From Macrostomum hystrix (taxonomy: Eukaryota; Platyhelminthes; Macrostomidae), in assembly GCA_950097015.1 (NCBI GenBank), contig CATNEN010000034.1, positions 1,006,501 to 1,070,500 of the forward strand: a stretch of DNA of 64,000 nt, in the 5' to 3' direction. This document shows positions 1-10,942 of this stretch, piece by piece. Position 1 is the first letter of the stretch; the number at the start of each line of letters is the position of its first letter. The notes under the pieces were generated by a model, which saw only the letters and a list, made by a program, of their open reading frames with translations, searched no databases and had not been told where the DNA came from. A program made the translations under genes and the position numbers.

Positions 1-99
1 CGGGTTCATGCACAAAGTTGCTTATCTATGAATTATCTGCGAGGTTAAAGTAAGCGCGCGCTTTGCTTTCACTCGTTGGGTGGTCTAACTTGAGTCATT

Positions 100-430
100 C
101 TGCGTGGTCAGACTCAGGCGTCAAGCTCATTTATTGATGTTGCCGGATTTCTAGGCCAGACTACTCATTCGAGTAGTCTGACGTCGAGGTCATTTTTTAG
201 GCTGCTGGATTCCAAGGTCCCTCGGGAGGTCTGACGTCAAGGTCATTTATTTAGTTTGCCGGATTTCAAGGTCATTGGAGTGGTCTGACGTCAAGGTCAT
301 GTGTTGAGACTGTTGGATTTCAAGGTCATTGGAGTGGTCTGACGTCAAGGTCATTTGTTGAGACTGTTGGATTTCAAGGTCATTGGAGTGGTCTGAAGCC
401 AAGGTCATTTATTGAGGTTGCCGGTTTCAT
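100..430. repeat. 54-bp tandem repeat with TCAAGGTCA and TGACGTCA motifs
   Basis: Five to six copies of a 54-bp unit lie left of the last visible cullin exon, probably in cullin intron 4 or its 3' flank. Most units contain TGACGTCAAGGTCA, and about 30 bp further on TTTCAAGGTCATT. TCAAGGTCA occurs exactly six times between about 237 and 383. The left copies are more diverged. Confidence 0.85.
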
Positions 431-565
431 TTAACTTAATTAAAAAATTGAATTACAAATTTTTGGGTTACTTTTTCGACAGAAAATATTGTTCAAAAAC
501 ATTTCTGCAAGAGCATCTTGCTTATACAGAATCTTGACTGATTCCGACTCCCAACCGACTCTCAC

Positions 566-3286
566 CAGACGCGGCAGTTGAACAGTCTCAGTCGCTATTC
601 TCCAGAAATAGCCTCGAACAAAACTGAACCTGATTGGCGGCTGGTCGCCCAGCTGCTCAAGCTGCAGGTCTCGATACTCGGCCAATTCGCGCAGCTCAGC
701 ATTGAAGCTCTCGGACTCGCGAAAGTCTTTCAACACGCTCCTAACCTCGTACAGCGCCTTCCAACCGCTGAGCTTGGTGAGGCTCTCCAGGGCGAAGGTC
801 TCAGCTTCGAGGCTGAGCTGGTCGCAGGCCTCCGAGAGCAGTCGCTCGCGCAGCAGTGCGTGGTAGCGCAATAGGAAGGCCTCCTTGTCTTCCAGCAGGC
901 TGTAGAGCGTCATCTGAGAGTGTATTGTAAACACGGGAACTGTGGGACCTTAATTGTATATGGCTAGAGCAGCGCTGATGTTCAGCTGCTGGTTGAACAG
1001 GAGTTGGTAGGTTTCACATAGCAGTTGTATCTCTGTAGTTAGAACTTCGGACTACTGAAGAATCGGAATTCCGAATCTCAGGTAAGCGAACTGTCATGAG
1101 TTGAGTCCATGGACTCACTCACTTGGGTGAGATATGTGTAAACAGTCTTTGATTTCGCTTCACTATGGCTAAGCTTGTGCTACTGGCTCTAAACCTAACC
1201 TGACTGGATTAGATTTAACTTCATTTCATTAGAGCAAGGCTGGGGGTTTGATGAGCAGAGCTCATGGAAGAGCTCCCAGCCATGCACGCACCAGATCCTC
1301 CAGTAATTGCACTGCGCCGGCGTCAAGTGTTCGAATTGAGCGCATCTGCCGATGAAAATGGTGCGCCAGCGCCGTGGCAGGGTAACTGCTGCCCGGATTG
1401 TGCCTGTAGCTGGCCGCCTCGGTCAGCGAACCGCCGCCGCAGGCGTTCAGCACATCGGCTATCCCAGCGCGAACCTATGGCGGCGGACATCGAGCGGATT
1501 CATTCCTCCTTCATCAAATCTTCAGGTAGCCCAGCTATCTATTCCAGATCTTCAGGTAGCCCAGCTATCTATTCCAGATCTTCAGGTAGCCCAGCTATCT
1601 ATTCCAGATCTTCAGGTAGCCCAGCTATCTATTTTAGATCCTTAAGTAGCCCTACTTTCTATTCCAGATCTTTAAAGTAGTCACAAGCCTTATTTCTAAA
1701 AGTTGTTCTTGCAAAAAAACTAAATAACAGTGCATGCTTTGCTACCACACCGTGCCAAAAAGAAGACTACGACTTAACGACGGCGACTGCTGTAGCTCGA
1801 TTGTTGTCTCGATGATGGCTTTGCAGTAACGCAGCTGCGAGGCACACGTCTCAACATACATGGAGGTCGCCTGCGGGTGTGTCGGAGACAGCGAGTTTGT
1901 GACAGTGGGCATGGGAGACTGAGAGTCTGTGGCATGAGAGACAGAGAGTCTGTGGCATGAGAGACAGAGAGTCTGTGGCATGAGAGACAGAGAGTCTGTG
2001 GCATGAGAGACAGAGAGTCTGTGGCATGAGAGACTGAGAGTCTGTGGCATGAGAGACAGAGAGTCTGTGGCATGAGAAACAGCGAGTCGGAAACTAGGGA
2101 GAGGCAAATAATCGATTCCAACAAAGCAATGCACCTTTGCAGAGTTAGGATCCAAAGATTTGAACTCTTCCTTGATGCCGTCAAACACCTGTAGTAGTCG
2201 ATCTTTCACAAACAGCCGTAGGACCTCTAGCAGGCGATCCTGACCACCTTCAACCATCACCATGACACTGAAGAACAGACTCAGACTTTGGCTATCGTTC
2301 TCGATCAGCAGGTTCATCACTGTCTCTCCGAGTGCATCCAGGTGATTTTTAACCGTCTCCTGCAGTACGCAGTTGACAACAGAGTCGCGAAAGCCCTTGA
2401 TGCCGAAGTTGACCGCCAGAAACTCTTCGCTCATCAGCCAGTCGCTTACATTGCGGGCTATCAGGTTGGAGTCGAATGGATCGAGCTTTGGCCTGTAAAA
2501 CTGTTTCAGACAGTCCAGGTAGGGCTCAAAAAGAACTTTGGCCACCGTGAACTCATCTGCAGCTGCAGTGTTCAATTCGTCTGGGCTACACGAATCATGC
2601 CATTGATCGTAAGGACCGCTTCGATCCCTGGCGCTACTCAGGTATCTCTGAAACTTCTGGTACTCCTGCAGAAGACTCACAAATTGGTGCACTGGCTGCA
2701 GGTCGCTTGGCTCCCATTTATGTTCGCTATAGTGGATAGTTTTGAAGATGGCGATGGTAGCGCAGGCCGTCACGGGCTTCAGAAAATGGTCCAGACTGAG
2801 CTGACGAATCAGATCAGGAAGGCAAAGTCTGCGATGACCAATCAGAACGCTGTCACTCAGCCATTGTCTCATGGGACTCACGCAGGCTTGCAGGACTTTG
2901 GAAAAGACTCTGAGGCGATCCATCGGTTGTAGGAGCTTATCGTTGAGCGTCTGCCAGCGCTGACTGTTGTCCACAGAAGAGCTAATGACGTCATCATACG
3001 ACATGAGGCAATTTAATTCTTCCAGCAAAGTGCGACGCATGTCTTCGAGTTCTAACACGAGGACACGCTCAATCTGCCGCATTAGTTGTGTCTGCGGGCT
3101 CAGCTTGCTGGCTGACACGGACATGTCACGGGAATCCTTGCCGCTCCACGGTGGTGCAGTTTGTCCAGACTTTTCCAGGAAGTTGTGCAGTCGGGTGGCA
3201 AGCTTCATTCCTTGCTGAACGGACAACTTCGACGGGTTGCTAAGGATGCAACGAATCTCGCTACTAAAGTCAACCCTGGAATCCAT
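566..3286 (-). CDS. Divergent cullin (CUL1-like), 5' four exons, C-terminus off the window
   Basis: This is the scaffold subunit of a cullin-RING ubiquitin ligase, joined from exons 3286-2135, 1870-1751, 1474-1292 and 913-566. All junctions are GT/AG and phase 0, giving 601 residues. Exon 1 holds the helical cullin repeats that bind adaptors; exon 2 has SMYVETCASQLRYCKAI, matching the cullin 'DPKxYVxxxLxVHxKY' stretch. Exon 3 has LNACGGGSLTEAASY, the 'LDKACGRFINxNxxT' equivalent. Exons 3 and 4 join as LLEDLMTLYSLLEDKEAF, then YHALLRERLL, matching the cullin 'FYxxxLAKRLL' homology block. The start is the first Met of exon 1. The winged-helix and neddylation region is not visible and should lie left of position 1, unless the gene is truncated. 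Sequence identity to canonical cullins is low, so the subfamily is uncertain. The assignment rests on collinear motifs and clean splicing. Confidence 0.72.
1475..1750 (-). repeat. Cullin intron 2 with a 30-bp minisatellite
   Basis: About five copies of a 30-bp unit (core CTTCAGGTAGCCCAGCTATC, plus strand) occupy 1518-1675, the last ones degenerate. The array lies wholly between the donor at 1751/1750 and the acceptor at 1475/1474, so it is intronic. A plus-strand reading frame through it is an artefact of the period being a multiple of three. Confidence 0.85.
1871..2134 (-). repeat. Cullin intron 1 filled by a 23-bp minisatellite
   Basis: About seven copies of a 23-bp unit containing GAGAGTCTGTGGCATGAGAG (plus strand) lie at roughly 1918-2090. 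On the gene's strand each unit reads as a pyrimidine-rich run ending in CCACAG, which resembles a 3' splice site. The true acceptor is CACCCGCAG at 1871. Confidence 0.8.
2135..3286 (-). CDS. Cullin exon 1 (N-terminal repeats)
   Basis: This exon encodes 384 residues from the ATG at 3286-3284 and ends at a donor (AAAG|GTGCAT) at 2135/2134. The fragment LGETVMNLLIENDSQSLSLF followed by a Leu-rich helix aligns with the end of the third cullin repeat. The reading frame stays open past the donor into a 23-bp minisatellite, so an ORF-only view would wrongly extend the protein with about 130 low-complexity residues. Confidence 0.7.
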
Positions 3287-3925
3287 GCACGACGGAACTT
3301 GGATGAACGTTGAACTGGCCTTTCTGTTTCTTTCGTCAAGACAAAATACTATGTATATGCTATGATAAATTGCTTTCCTTTTCGTACACGCTTCACTCTT
3401 CTTCTCTGAGTAATTATGCGCTTTTCACCTAAGTTGACTTCATTCCTAAATGTCTATGGAAGACACATGCGAGTGTATAATTTCATTATATAATTATAGA
3501 TTGTAGTTAGCCTACGCGTGTTGAAACGAGGTTGAAAATAACGGCAGCCCGCCCTCTGCTGTTGTCTATGGTCGAATTCCATCGATATGCACAGCGGGCG
3601 TGTCGTAAAACGCCCGCCAACTACAACAATAATATACCAATATTGATAGGCTGCAGAGGGCCTATCTGCAGAAGCTATCCATATTAGTATTGAAGTTAGC
3701 AGGCGTGAAACGCGTTTCACGGCCCGTGAAAAAAGCTTTGGGATTCTTTCTGCATAACAACTTTTACATACGAGCTCACAGTAGCTAAGAGACACAAAAG
3801 CTTGAGCTGAAATTTAGACACTTGACACTTGACAATGCTGTGATTGCTGAATATTGATAGCTGTATTTGTTAAGATAAAATATATATTTTGGTTATCTAC
3901 ATTAACAGATCGGATAGAATTACGA
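3287..3925. other. Intergenic region upstream of the cullin, with a GC-rich hairpin
   Basis: No gene is seen here. The region must hold the cullin promoter. A perfect 8-bp inverted repeat (GCGGGCGT at 3594-3601, ACGCCCGC at 3610-3617) with an 8-nt loop is the only strong structure. Nearby GCTGCAG and CTGCAG words make weaker palindromes. Confidence 0.5.
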
Positions 3926-4765
3926 ACAGCAAGAACAATAAATTACAACTAGCCTGGCCAAGGCCGAAGGTCGGAGGGTCGGAGATGCCAGCGTCCGACA
4001 GAAGCAGGTCGACGTAGCGCACCGTCCTCGCCTGGCCTCGCCGCCGCGGTCCCTGCAGTTAAAGTAGCAGCACATCTTGCAGGGGCTCTGGGCAGCGCTG
4101 CTCCGATCGAATGACGAGCTCATCTTTGGTGCAGCGTGTGCGGTGTCCAACTACCGCTCCTGCGAGCCTGTCAGGGTCGACATGTGGGCGTTGTACAGGA
4201 AGGAGCACGGTCTCGATCACGGCCTGATACAACCGCCCCCTCAGCCGGTCTGGAAGCGCGGGGCACTGCAGGACTGTTCGCAGGGAGCGGAAAGCTCCCC
4301 AGGCCAGTGCTCTGGGCCGTGCGATGTCGTCCTGCAAGCTTGGAACCAGGCCGCCTAGGTACACAAACTCCGTGCAGCGAGGTAGCAGCGCCACCTGCCC
4401 GCTCGGGTCGCGGTAGCGGATCTCACCCAGTAGGTCCGTCGGCGTCGGCGCCGTCAGCACCATCGGTTTTCGGACGTTCAAAGTCAGCCCGACCGCAGCT
4501 GCCGCGGCTGTTAGCTTGTCCAGCATGCGTTGGGCTCCTTCAACAGAGCTTGACAAAAACACCAGGTCGTCCGCGTACGCCAGTATGGAAAGTCACTTCT
4601 CGGGGTGTCGCCTGCTCAGATCAGAAAGCCATCGGAGTCATCAGGAAGACTGACGCGCAGCACCATGTACAGGACCAAGACAAACAGAAATAGGGCCTGA
4701 GTGTCCCCTTGCAGCACACCAGAGGACGTGTCGAAAAAGTCAGACAGGCCGTCTTTGCTGCTTTT
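3925..4765 (-). mobile_element. 5'-truncated, decayed LINE: reverse transcriptase fragment
   Basis: A non-LTR retrotransposon fragment on the minus strand. A motif GVLQGDT followed by LFLFVLVLYMVLR, typical of the RT block before the catalytic site, is read near 4725-4670. A stop and a frame change follow, then AYADDLVFLSSSVEGAQRML with the catalytic YADD at 4577-4566. The thumb-like region continues in one frame to about 4059, and a further piece reaches 3920. There is no endonuclease. It shares the GVLQGDT/YADD architecture with the longer LINE at 41-44.6 kb and may belong to the same broad clade. It is non-functional. Confidence 0.75.
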
Positions 4766-5403
4766 AAGTACGAGTGCTTTTAATAAGTGCTTTTAAGCTG
4801 CTCGTATTTTATCTATGGCAGATATCTATGGCCAATCTAAAAATCGTTGAGTGAACCATCTAGGGTATTTAGTATCTGTGGGAAAAATAACACGCAGAAT
4901 ATACCGCGATAGTACCATAATTGCAGAATGTGCAATGTGAAATATACGAGTAAAATATACTACTCGAAAAAATATAAATTCTAGCTCGGTGTTTTGTGTC
5001 TATGGTAAAAATACATCCCGGAAAATACCCTCGCAGGGATTTATTTAAGGTCCGAGGGGTTTAAGAAAAATACATCCCTAAACTCTGTGTTATCTTCTAC
5101 TTCAAATCTATTAATAGCTAAAAATCTTATAATCTAAATAAGCTTTATAATCGTTGTGGAGTCGGAATCCAAATAAGAAGCTGAACAGTGTGTGTCCGTG
5201 AGAAGCCTCGTAGTGGCTAAGCTTCGCTTGCCGTGATTCACCGCGGCCATGCGGCCACTATATTTACCTTGCTCCCGGGAGGGGAGACTTCCCAACATGC
5301 CTCCGCCTGTTTGGGGGTGGGGAGAGAAAGATAGCGTACTGTACTCTGGGTACGGGCAGACAAGGGTTCGGAGCGCACACAAAGAGTTCGAAGCAAACAC
5401 TAC
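4766..5403. other. Between LINE fragment and gypsy coding region; possible 3' LTR
   Basis: The stretch to about 5130 is AT-rich with short repeated words (TCTATGG, AAATACATCCC) and no gene. On the minus strand a polypurine tract (GCGGGAGGGGGAAAA, about 5424-5410) follows the integrase frame, and the sequence after it begins TGTAGTGTTTGC. This is the expected position of a 3' LTR, but I found no matching copy near 9.2-9.8 kb, so LTRs remain unproven. Confidence 0.35.
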
Positions 5404-5442
5404 AGTTTTCCCCCTCCCGCAAGAATGGCCGCAGTTTTTAGT

Positions 5443-7290
5443 TCATTCTCGGAGTCCCCAGCTCAGTGTACAGCAACCGGTCCGGCTCTTGCCGCGTCCG
5501 CCGTGACTGACTGGCAGCAACCCGCCGGCCTCCGCACCACTGTCGGCGGCCTCCATTTCGCCGGTTCTGTCAGCTGTCACATCGGCGTCGCCTGCAGGCT
5601 GCTCCTGTGGAATTCGCGGCCGCAGCTGATCGGCGTGCCGCCGCTCGATGACGCCGTCGTTGGTCTCCACTCGGTAGCTGAGCGGCCCGGTCTGCTCTGC
5701 AACCCGGCCCTCCGCCCACCGTTCGGCGCCGCCGCGGTAGTCTCGGGCCCACACCTGGTCCGGTAGGTAGTCGGCATGGCGAGCTGTGCGGTCGTGGAGC
5801 TGCTTTTGCGTGGCCTGGGCCCGCAGCACTCGGTCTCGTGTCGATGGCCGCATCAGGTCCATGCGGGTGCGCAGACCGCGGCCGAGCAGGAGCTGTGCCG
5901 GGGCCCGGCCAGTGGTCGGGTGTTCCGTAGCGCGGTAGCCGAGCAGCCAGTTCTGCAGCCGTCTGTCGGCATCCCCCGCGTCCTCCCGGCTGGACTTCAT
6001 GGCCCGCTTGAAGCTGCCTACCAGGCGCTCCACCAAGCCGTTGGTCTTCGGGTGGTACGGGCTGCTGCGGATATGCTGGATGCCGTTGCTCTTGCAGAAG
6101 TCGTGGAACTCCGCACTAGCAAATGCCGGTCCGTTGTCGGACACGATCTGGCGTGGCAGCCCCCACTGCGCAAACAGTCGCCGAAGCCGCTTGACGACTT
6201 CGGCGCTCGTCTGGCCACCGACTCGCTCCACGTGCGGCCACTTGGAATGCGCGTCCACCACCAGGAGGTAAATCTGGCCTTCCATGGGACCCGCGAAATC
6301 CACGGGATCCGCTCCCACGGCTGGTCCGGCCAGATCCAGGGGTGTAGCGGCGCTTTCATCTCCGGTCGCGTCTGCTGGCACTGGCTGCAGGCGCTGGCCG
6401 TCCGCTCGATGTCCTGGTCCAGGCCGGCCACCACACGAAGCTGCGCGCCACCGACTTCATTCTGACAACTCCAGTGTGATCAGTGTGCAACTCCTGCAGC
6501 ACTCGAGGCCGCAGGGCTGCGGGGATGATAACCCGCGAACCCCACAGCAGGCAGCCGTCCTCCAGGCTGAGCTCGTGCCGCCGTCGGTGGTACGGCTCCT
6601 GGGAGGCGCGCCAGGTGCGCGGCCAGCCATCCTGTGTGAACCGCCGAACCTCCTGCAGGTCGACGTCGCGGCGGCTGGCTCTGGCGATGTCCCTGGCCAG
6701 CAGCGGCCAGTCCTCGCTACCTGGCCGCTCTTCGTCGGTCCAGCACACGCCGCTTGGGTCCGCTGACTCCGCCTTGGTCGCTAGGGGTAGCCTCGACAGA
6801 AAGTCCGCGTTGCCGTGCTTGCTTGTGTTCCTGTAGCTGATGTCGTAGTCGTAAGCGGCCAGGGTGAGTGCCCACCGCTGCAGGCGCGCTGCCGCCGTCG
6901 CCGAGACGCCGGTTTTCGGGCCGAAGATGCTCGTCAGCGGCTGGTGGTCGGTGATGATAGTGATCTTCTGGCCGAAAATGTAATTGTGAAATTTCTTGAC
7001 GCCGAAGATGATCGCCAGCGCCTCCTTCTCGATCTGGGCGTAGTTCTTCTCCGCAGCATTCAGGCTCCTGGAGGCGAAGGCGATCGGTTTCTCAGTTCCG
7101 TCGGGTGCCACGTGGGAGATAACGGCTCCGATGCCAACAGAGGAGGCGTCCGCGGCCAGCACCAGCGGCCAGTCGGGGTTGTAGCAGGTCAGAACGGTGT
7201 CCGACGAGAGGGCCTCTTTCAGTGCCTCCCAGGCTGACTGCTGGCGCGCGGTCCAGTCCCACGCGGTGTCCTTTCGGAGTACAGCGGGGC
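5443..7290 (-). pseudogene. Gypsy RNase H and integrase, in shifted frames
   Basis: RNase H begins just after the first frame change (about 7280) and has LAADASSVGIGAV and the TDHQPL motif. The integrase zinc module begins in this frame, and its CSQCQ half is read only after a shift near 6425. A second shift near 6340 gives the DDE core. All three acidic residues are present, so the damage is in frame, not in catalytic residues. Confidence 0.8.
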
Positions 7291-9171
7291 CGCTTTCGTA
7301 GAGAAGTTGGCGACGTGCTTGGCGTAATAGTTGGCCAGGCCGAGGAACGACCGCAGCTCGGACACGGTGGCTGGCTTCGGGCTGGCCCTGATGGCCTCGA
7401 CCTTCTTGGGGCTCTTCCGGACCCCCTCACCGCTAATGAGTGAGCCAAGGTACTCTACCTCGCTCTCAAAGAACCGGCACTTCTCCACTTTGAGTCGGAG
7501 GCCCGCGCTGCGCAGGCGGCTCAGCACCTCCCGCAGGTTGTTGAGGTGATCGGCCGTGCCCTTGCCGGCCACCAGGATGTCGTCGATCCTGCAACACGTC
7601 GAGCTGGTGCCCTGCAGCACGGATTCCATGATCTGCTGACAGAGCGCTGGCGCTGAGCTGACCCCGTACGGCAGTCGCTTGAACCGGAACAAGCCCTTGT
7701 GGGTGTTGATGGTGGTCAGGTCCTGGCTGGCCTGGTCCAGTGGAAACTGCAGGTAGCACTCAGACAGGTCCAGCTTGGAGAAGATCCTGCCGCCGCCGAC
7801 CGCGTCGTAGAGTTCTTCTGGCGTCGGCATTGGGTAGTGGTCGGTCTTCAGCTGTGGGTTCAGCGTGACCTTGTAGTCACCGCACAGCCTAAGGGCCCCG
7901 TTTGACTTGCTGACTGGCACCACCGGTGTCGCCCAGTCGCTGTGCAGCACCGGCTCGACAACCCCCGCCTCCTGCATCCGTTGCAGCTCTGCCTCGATCT
8001 TGGACTTCAGAGCGTACGGGACAGGCCGGGCCTTGCAGAACCTCGGCTGAGCGTCCTCCTGCAGCCGTAGCTTCACGCTGTGCCGTGTGAAGTTACCCAA
8101 GCCCGGCTGGAACACATCTGCGAACTCCTGCAGCAGGCCGTCCAGTTCTGGCGGCGTGGCGGGGCTGGAGGTGGTGGCCGGCACCGTTGGGCTGCTGATC
8201 GCGAAGATCTCCTTCCAGTCCAGCCGGATGCCCCTGAGCCAGTTCCGGCCCATCAGTGGGCTCGCCTTCTCCAGGCTGGTGACGATCAGGGGCAGCTGGC
8301 AGGCCTGGCTGCCGCACTCCACCACCACTTCCGCCGAGCCCATGACAGGAATGCTCTCGCCTGTCCAGGTGCGCAGCTTCACCTCCGTCTTCTGCAGCTT
8401 CGGCCGGCCCAGCTGCTCCCAGTGCCGCTTGGACACGAGGCTGACGCAGGCTCCGGTGTCCACCTGCATTTTTAGTGGCCGTCCATTGATGTTCAGCTGG
8501 ACGCTGATGTGGCTCTCCTCACTGCTGCGGACCTGGGAGACCCACGTCACCTCCAAGTCCTCGCTGTCACTGCTGCTGTGCACCTCGCTCCAACCTCTGT
8601 TGACAACCCGGATGGACTTCCGGCTCTTGGAGCCGCTGTATTTCGAGCCACCCCTCTGACTGCTCGAAGCTGCCCCGGCGCTGGCCTTCTGGCTGGACAG
8701 ACAGACGGCCTTCAGGTGTCCCAGCTTGCCGCAGGCGTGGCACTTGGTGTTCCTGTGCGGGCATTCGGAGGATAGGTGCTGCCTGGAGCCGCAGCGCATG
8801 CAGGGCCGCCGCGGTGGCGGGGCCTCTACCTGGTTGACCTCCGGCCTGGCCCGCCAGCTGTTAGCCTCCGCCTCTGCCATCTCTGCCGCCTGAGCGATCT
8901 CCTTCGCCTTGTCGAGCGTCAGAGTGCTGACGGTCAGCAGCCGCTTCTGCACTTGCGGCTCCCGGAGTCCGCAGACGAAGCAGTCGCGCAGGGCATCCTC
9001 CAGGAAGGTGGCGAAGTCGCAGGTCTCCGCAAGGTTCCTGAGGGCGGCCAGGAACTGAGCTGCGGACTCTCCGTCCCTCTGGGTCCGCTTGTAGAAGCGA
9101 AACTTTGTTTTGTCTCGCCCCGCCCGACCACGCTCCGCTTGTTCAGTTAGGTAGCTTTCGGCGCTACGCAT
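7219..9171 (-). pseudogene. Gypsy gag-protease-reverse transcriptase frame
   Basis: This open frame has 650 codons. The N-terminal segment is a retrotransposon-gag domain, possibly lacking its first part. CMRCGSRQHLSSEC and CHACGKLGHLKAVC are two nucleic-acid-binding knuckles. The protease has QVDTGACVSLVS. RT follows with LRLCGDYKVTLN and IDDILVAGKG. The connection domain runs into a frameshift at about 7280, after which the last 15 or so residues are out of frame. No LTR or primer-binding site was found upstream. Confidence 0.85.
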
Positions 9172-10942
9172 CTTGAGATTGCGCCGCTGACAAGGGTGGT
9201 CTAGATAGGCGCTTTGTTGTCGAAGTCAGTACGTGCTCTCTTCGGAGACTCCGCCGTCAGGCAGAAGGAGTGCCAACCGATAGGATCTGTCGGGGCAGCG
9301 CTGAAAGCAGAGACAACCGGAGCCTCTCGGGAAGAGTAGGGCGCGGATTAGGCCAGTTTAAGCTAAATTGTTATATCCAATTTCCCCGGACCAAATTTTG
9401 CTTTTCGCTGTGAGCGCGCTATATTTGCTTTCCGTGCGAATATCCTCATTCTGTCGGTGTAACTTTTAAATCAAGTTGAGCAAGTAAACTAGAGTCAAAT
9501 CAATTCTTATTCTTATCTGGAGTCGGCGAGTCACAAAAAACTGATTAAATCACTCCCCAACCAAATTATTCGAGTCTTCGTGTTCATAACTGCAGTGTTT
9601 CTTTTTTTCACTAGGGAGTTTCGCCGGGCCGGAGGACGACACGCGGGTCTCATCGCTTATCTATTCCGCTTCGCTCGCTACCCCAGTCTCTAACGCTATT
9701 TATTTTCAGATTTCCCCTGCTGCTATTGAAACGATTGGTAGAACACCGACCCCGGTGAATAGTGAATAGTCGCTAGCACGCTCGCACTCTGTATCCCTTG
9801 GTCGACGCCCTGCACTGAGAAGTACGTGTCCTCCAACCAGTACGTGTCCTCCCATATAGAAAAGTTAAATTCCGTATTTTGTAATACTTTTTAAGAAAGG
9901 TAAAATTAAGGGTTACCATCATTATTGGTTCAAGCAATTCACGCCAAAAAAACTTTCAGAAGTTAAAAAGGCTTTAATAGTTCCCGCTGCTTTAAGCAGC
10001 CACGCAAAGATATCTATAAATTAAACGTTTTTTACTTTTATAGTTTCATATTTTAAACAACTTGTTATAGAGTTCGTTATAACCCTTTAAAAATTGCGGA
10101 ATTTTTATGACGAGAAACTAATTAATCGTGAGCTCGAATCAATGATTTTAATCGAGCATTCTGTAGTTTCTCGGACTGTGTGATTTATCAAATTTTATTA
10201 TGGTCTTCACTATTGGAACATTCCGAAAAGGTTAATACAACACCCACCTTGCCTGATCCAAACACTGCAACTACTATTTCTTACACTTGTGTTGCATTCT
10301 TTTGTTACTATCTATAGGCCTAGGCTTATCTATTTTATTAATATTATAAAGCAAGAATCCTGCTGCTTTAATCCTTCAGATAGCTATTTTTAATTGTAGA
10401 TGCCTCTCGCTAGGTCTAGTAAATCAAAGTTCTAGAGCTGCCCATTTATATTATCTTACTAGTAGCAAATGTCCACTGACTATATCTAACTTGAGGCATC
10501 CACATAATATAATCCCTAGAATGGATATATTTGGCAATTTCTAGATATCCTTGTGTAGGCCTAATTGTTTTTAGTTTTTTTAATACTAAGTAGTAAATTT
10601 TAAGATACTGCACAGAGACTAGGCCTATTTCTAAGTAAAGTAATGTAGGCCTAAGCTGATCATCATTATTAATATATTGATTTTTGATAGTTAATATTAT
10701 TGTTATTGAATACTGGTTGCTTCAGCCACAAGCAATTTTGGCCATAACCATTGGCCCACATTTTATTGTTTTAATATCCTTTTGTCTGCTAGCATATTTG
10801 TTTATTGTTTAAAAAAATACATCACTGCAGATAAAAATTCTAACAGTTACTTTGTTAAATGTTTTAAAGCAATTAAACAACTTTGTTAAAATGACAAGTA
10901 AGGGCATGGAATGCGACATGTGCTACTATGACTACTATTGCT
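9172..10942. other. AT-rich intergenic DNA between gypsy and foldback element
   Basis: No coding signal was found. The first 600 bases should include the gypsy leader, but no LTR pair is recognisable. From 10.3 kb the sequence carries a cluster of TAGGCCTA octamers (near 10315, 10556, 10620 and 10648). Confidence 0.45.

Larger units (their letters stand above)
5443..9171 (-). mobile_element. Ty3/gypsy retrotransposon internal region, frameshifted
   Basis: Gag-pol of a Ty3/gypsy element in the usual order. The frame from 9171 to 7219 carries a gag segment, two CCHC zinc knuckles (about 8.70-8.80 kb), an aspartic protease DTG motif (about 8.45 kb) and reverse transcriptase with RIDDILV as the catalytic block (about 7.58 kb). 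RNase H (TDHQPLTS, about 6.93 kb) and the zinc region of integrase continue in a second frame (7162-6356). The integrase core, with VDAHSKW, SDNGPAF and the downstream Glu, lies in a third frame (6381-5443). Frame changes are near 7280, 6425 and 6340. Integrase after RNase H is the Ty3 order. No envelope or chromodomain is seen. The coding region is GC-rich against its flanks. It is inactive as written, unless the indels are assembly errors. Confidence 0.9.

Noticed and set aside
578..874. 98-codon plus-strand frame
   Set aside because: It is the antisense shadow of cullin exon 4.
1264..1680. 138-codon plus-strand frame
   Set aside because: It lies antisense to cullin exon 3 and runs into the 30-bp intronic minisatellite.
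9172..9800. 5' LTR of the gypsy element
   Set aside because: No segment matched the candidate 3' LTR following the polypurine tract, so an LTR pair could not be supported.
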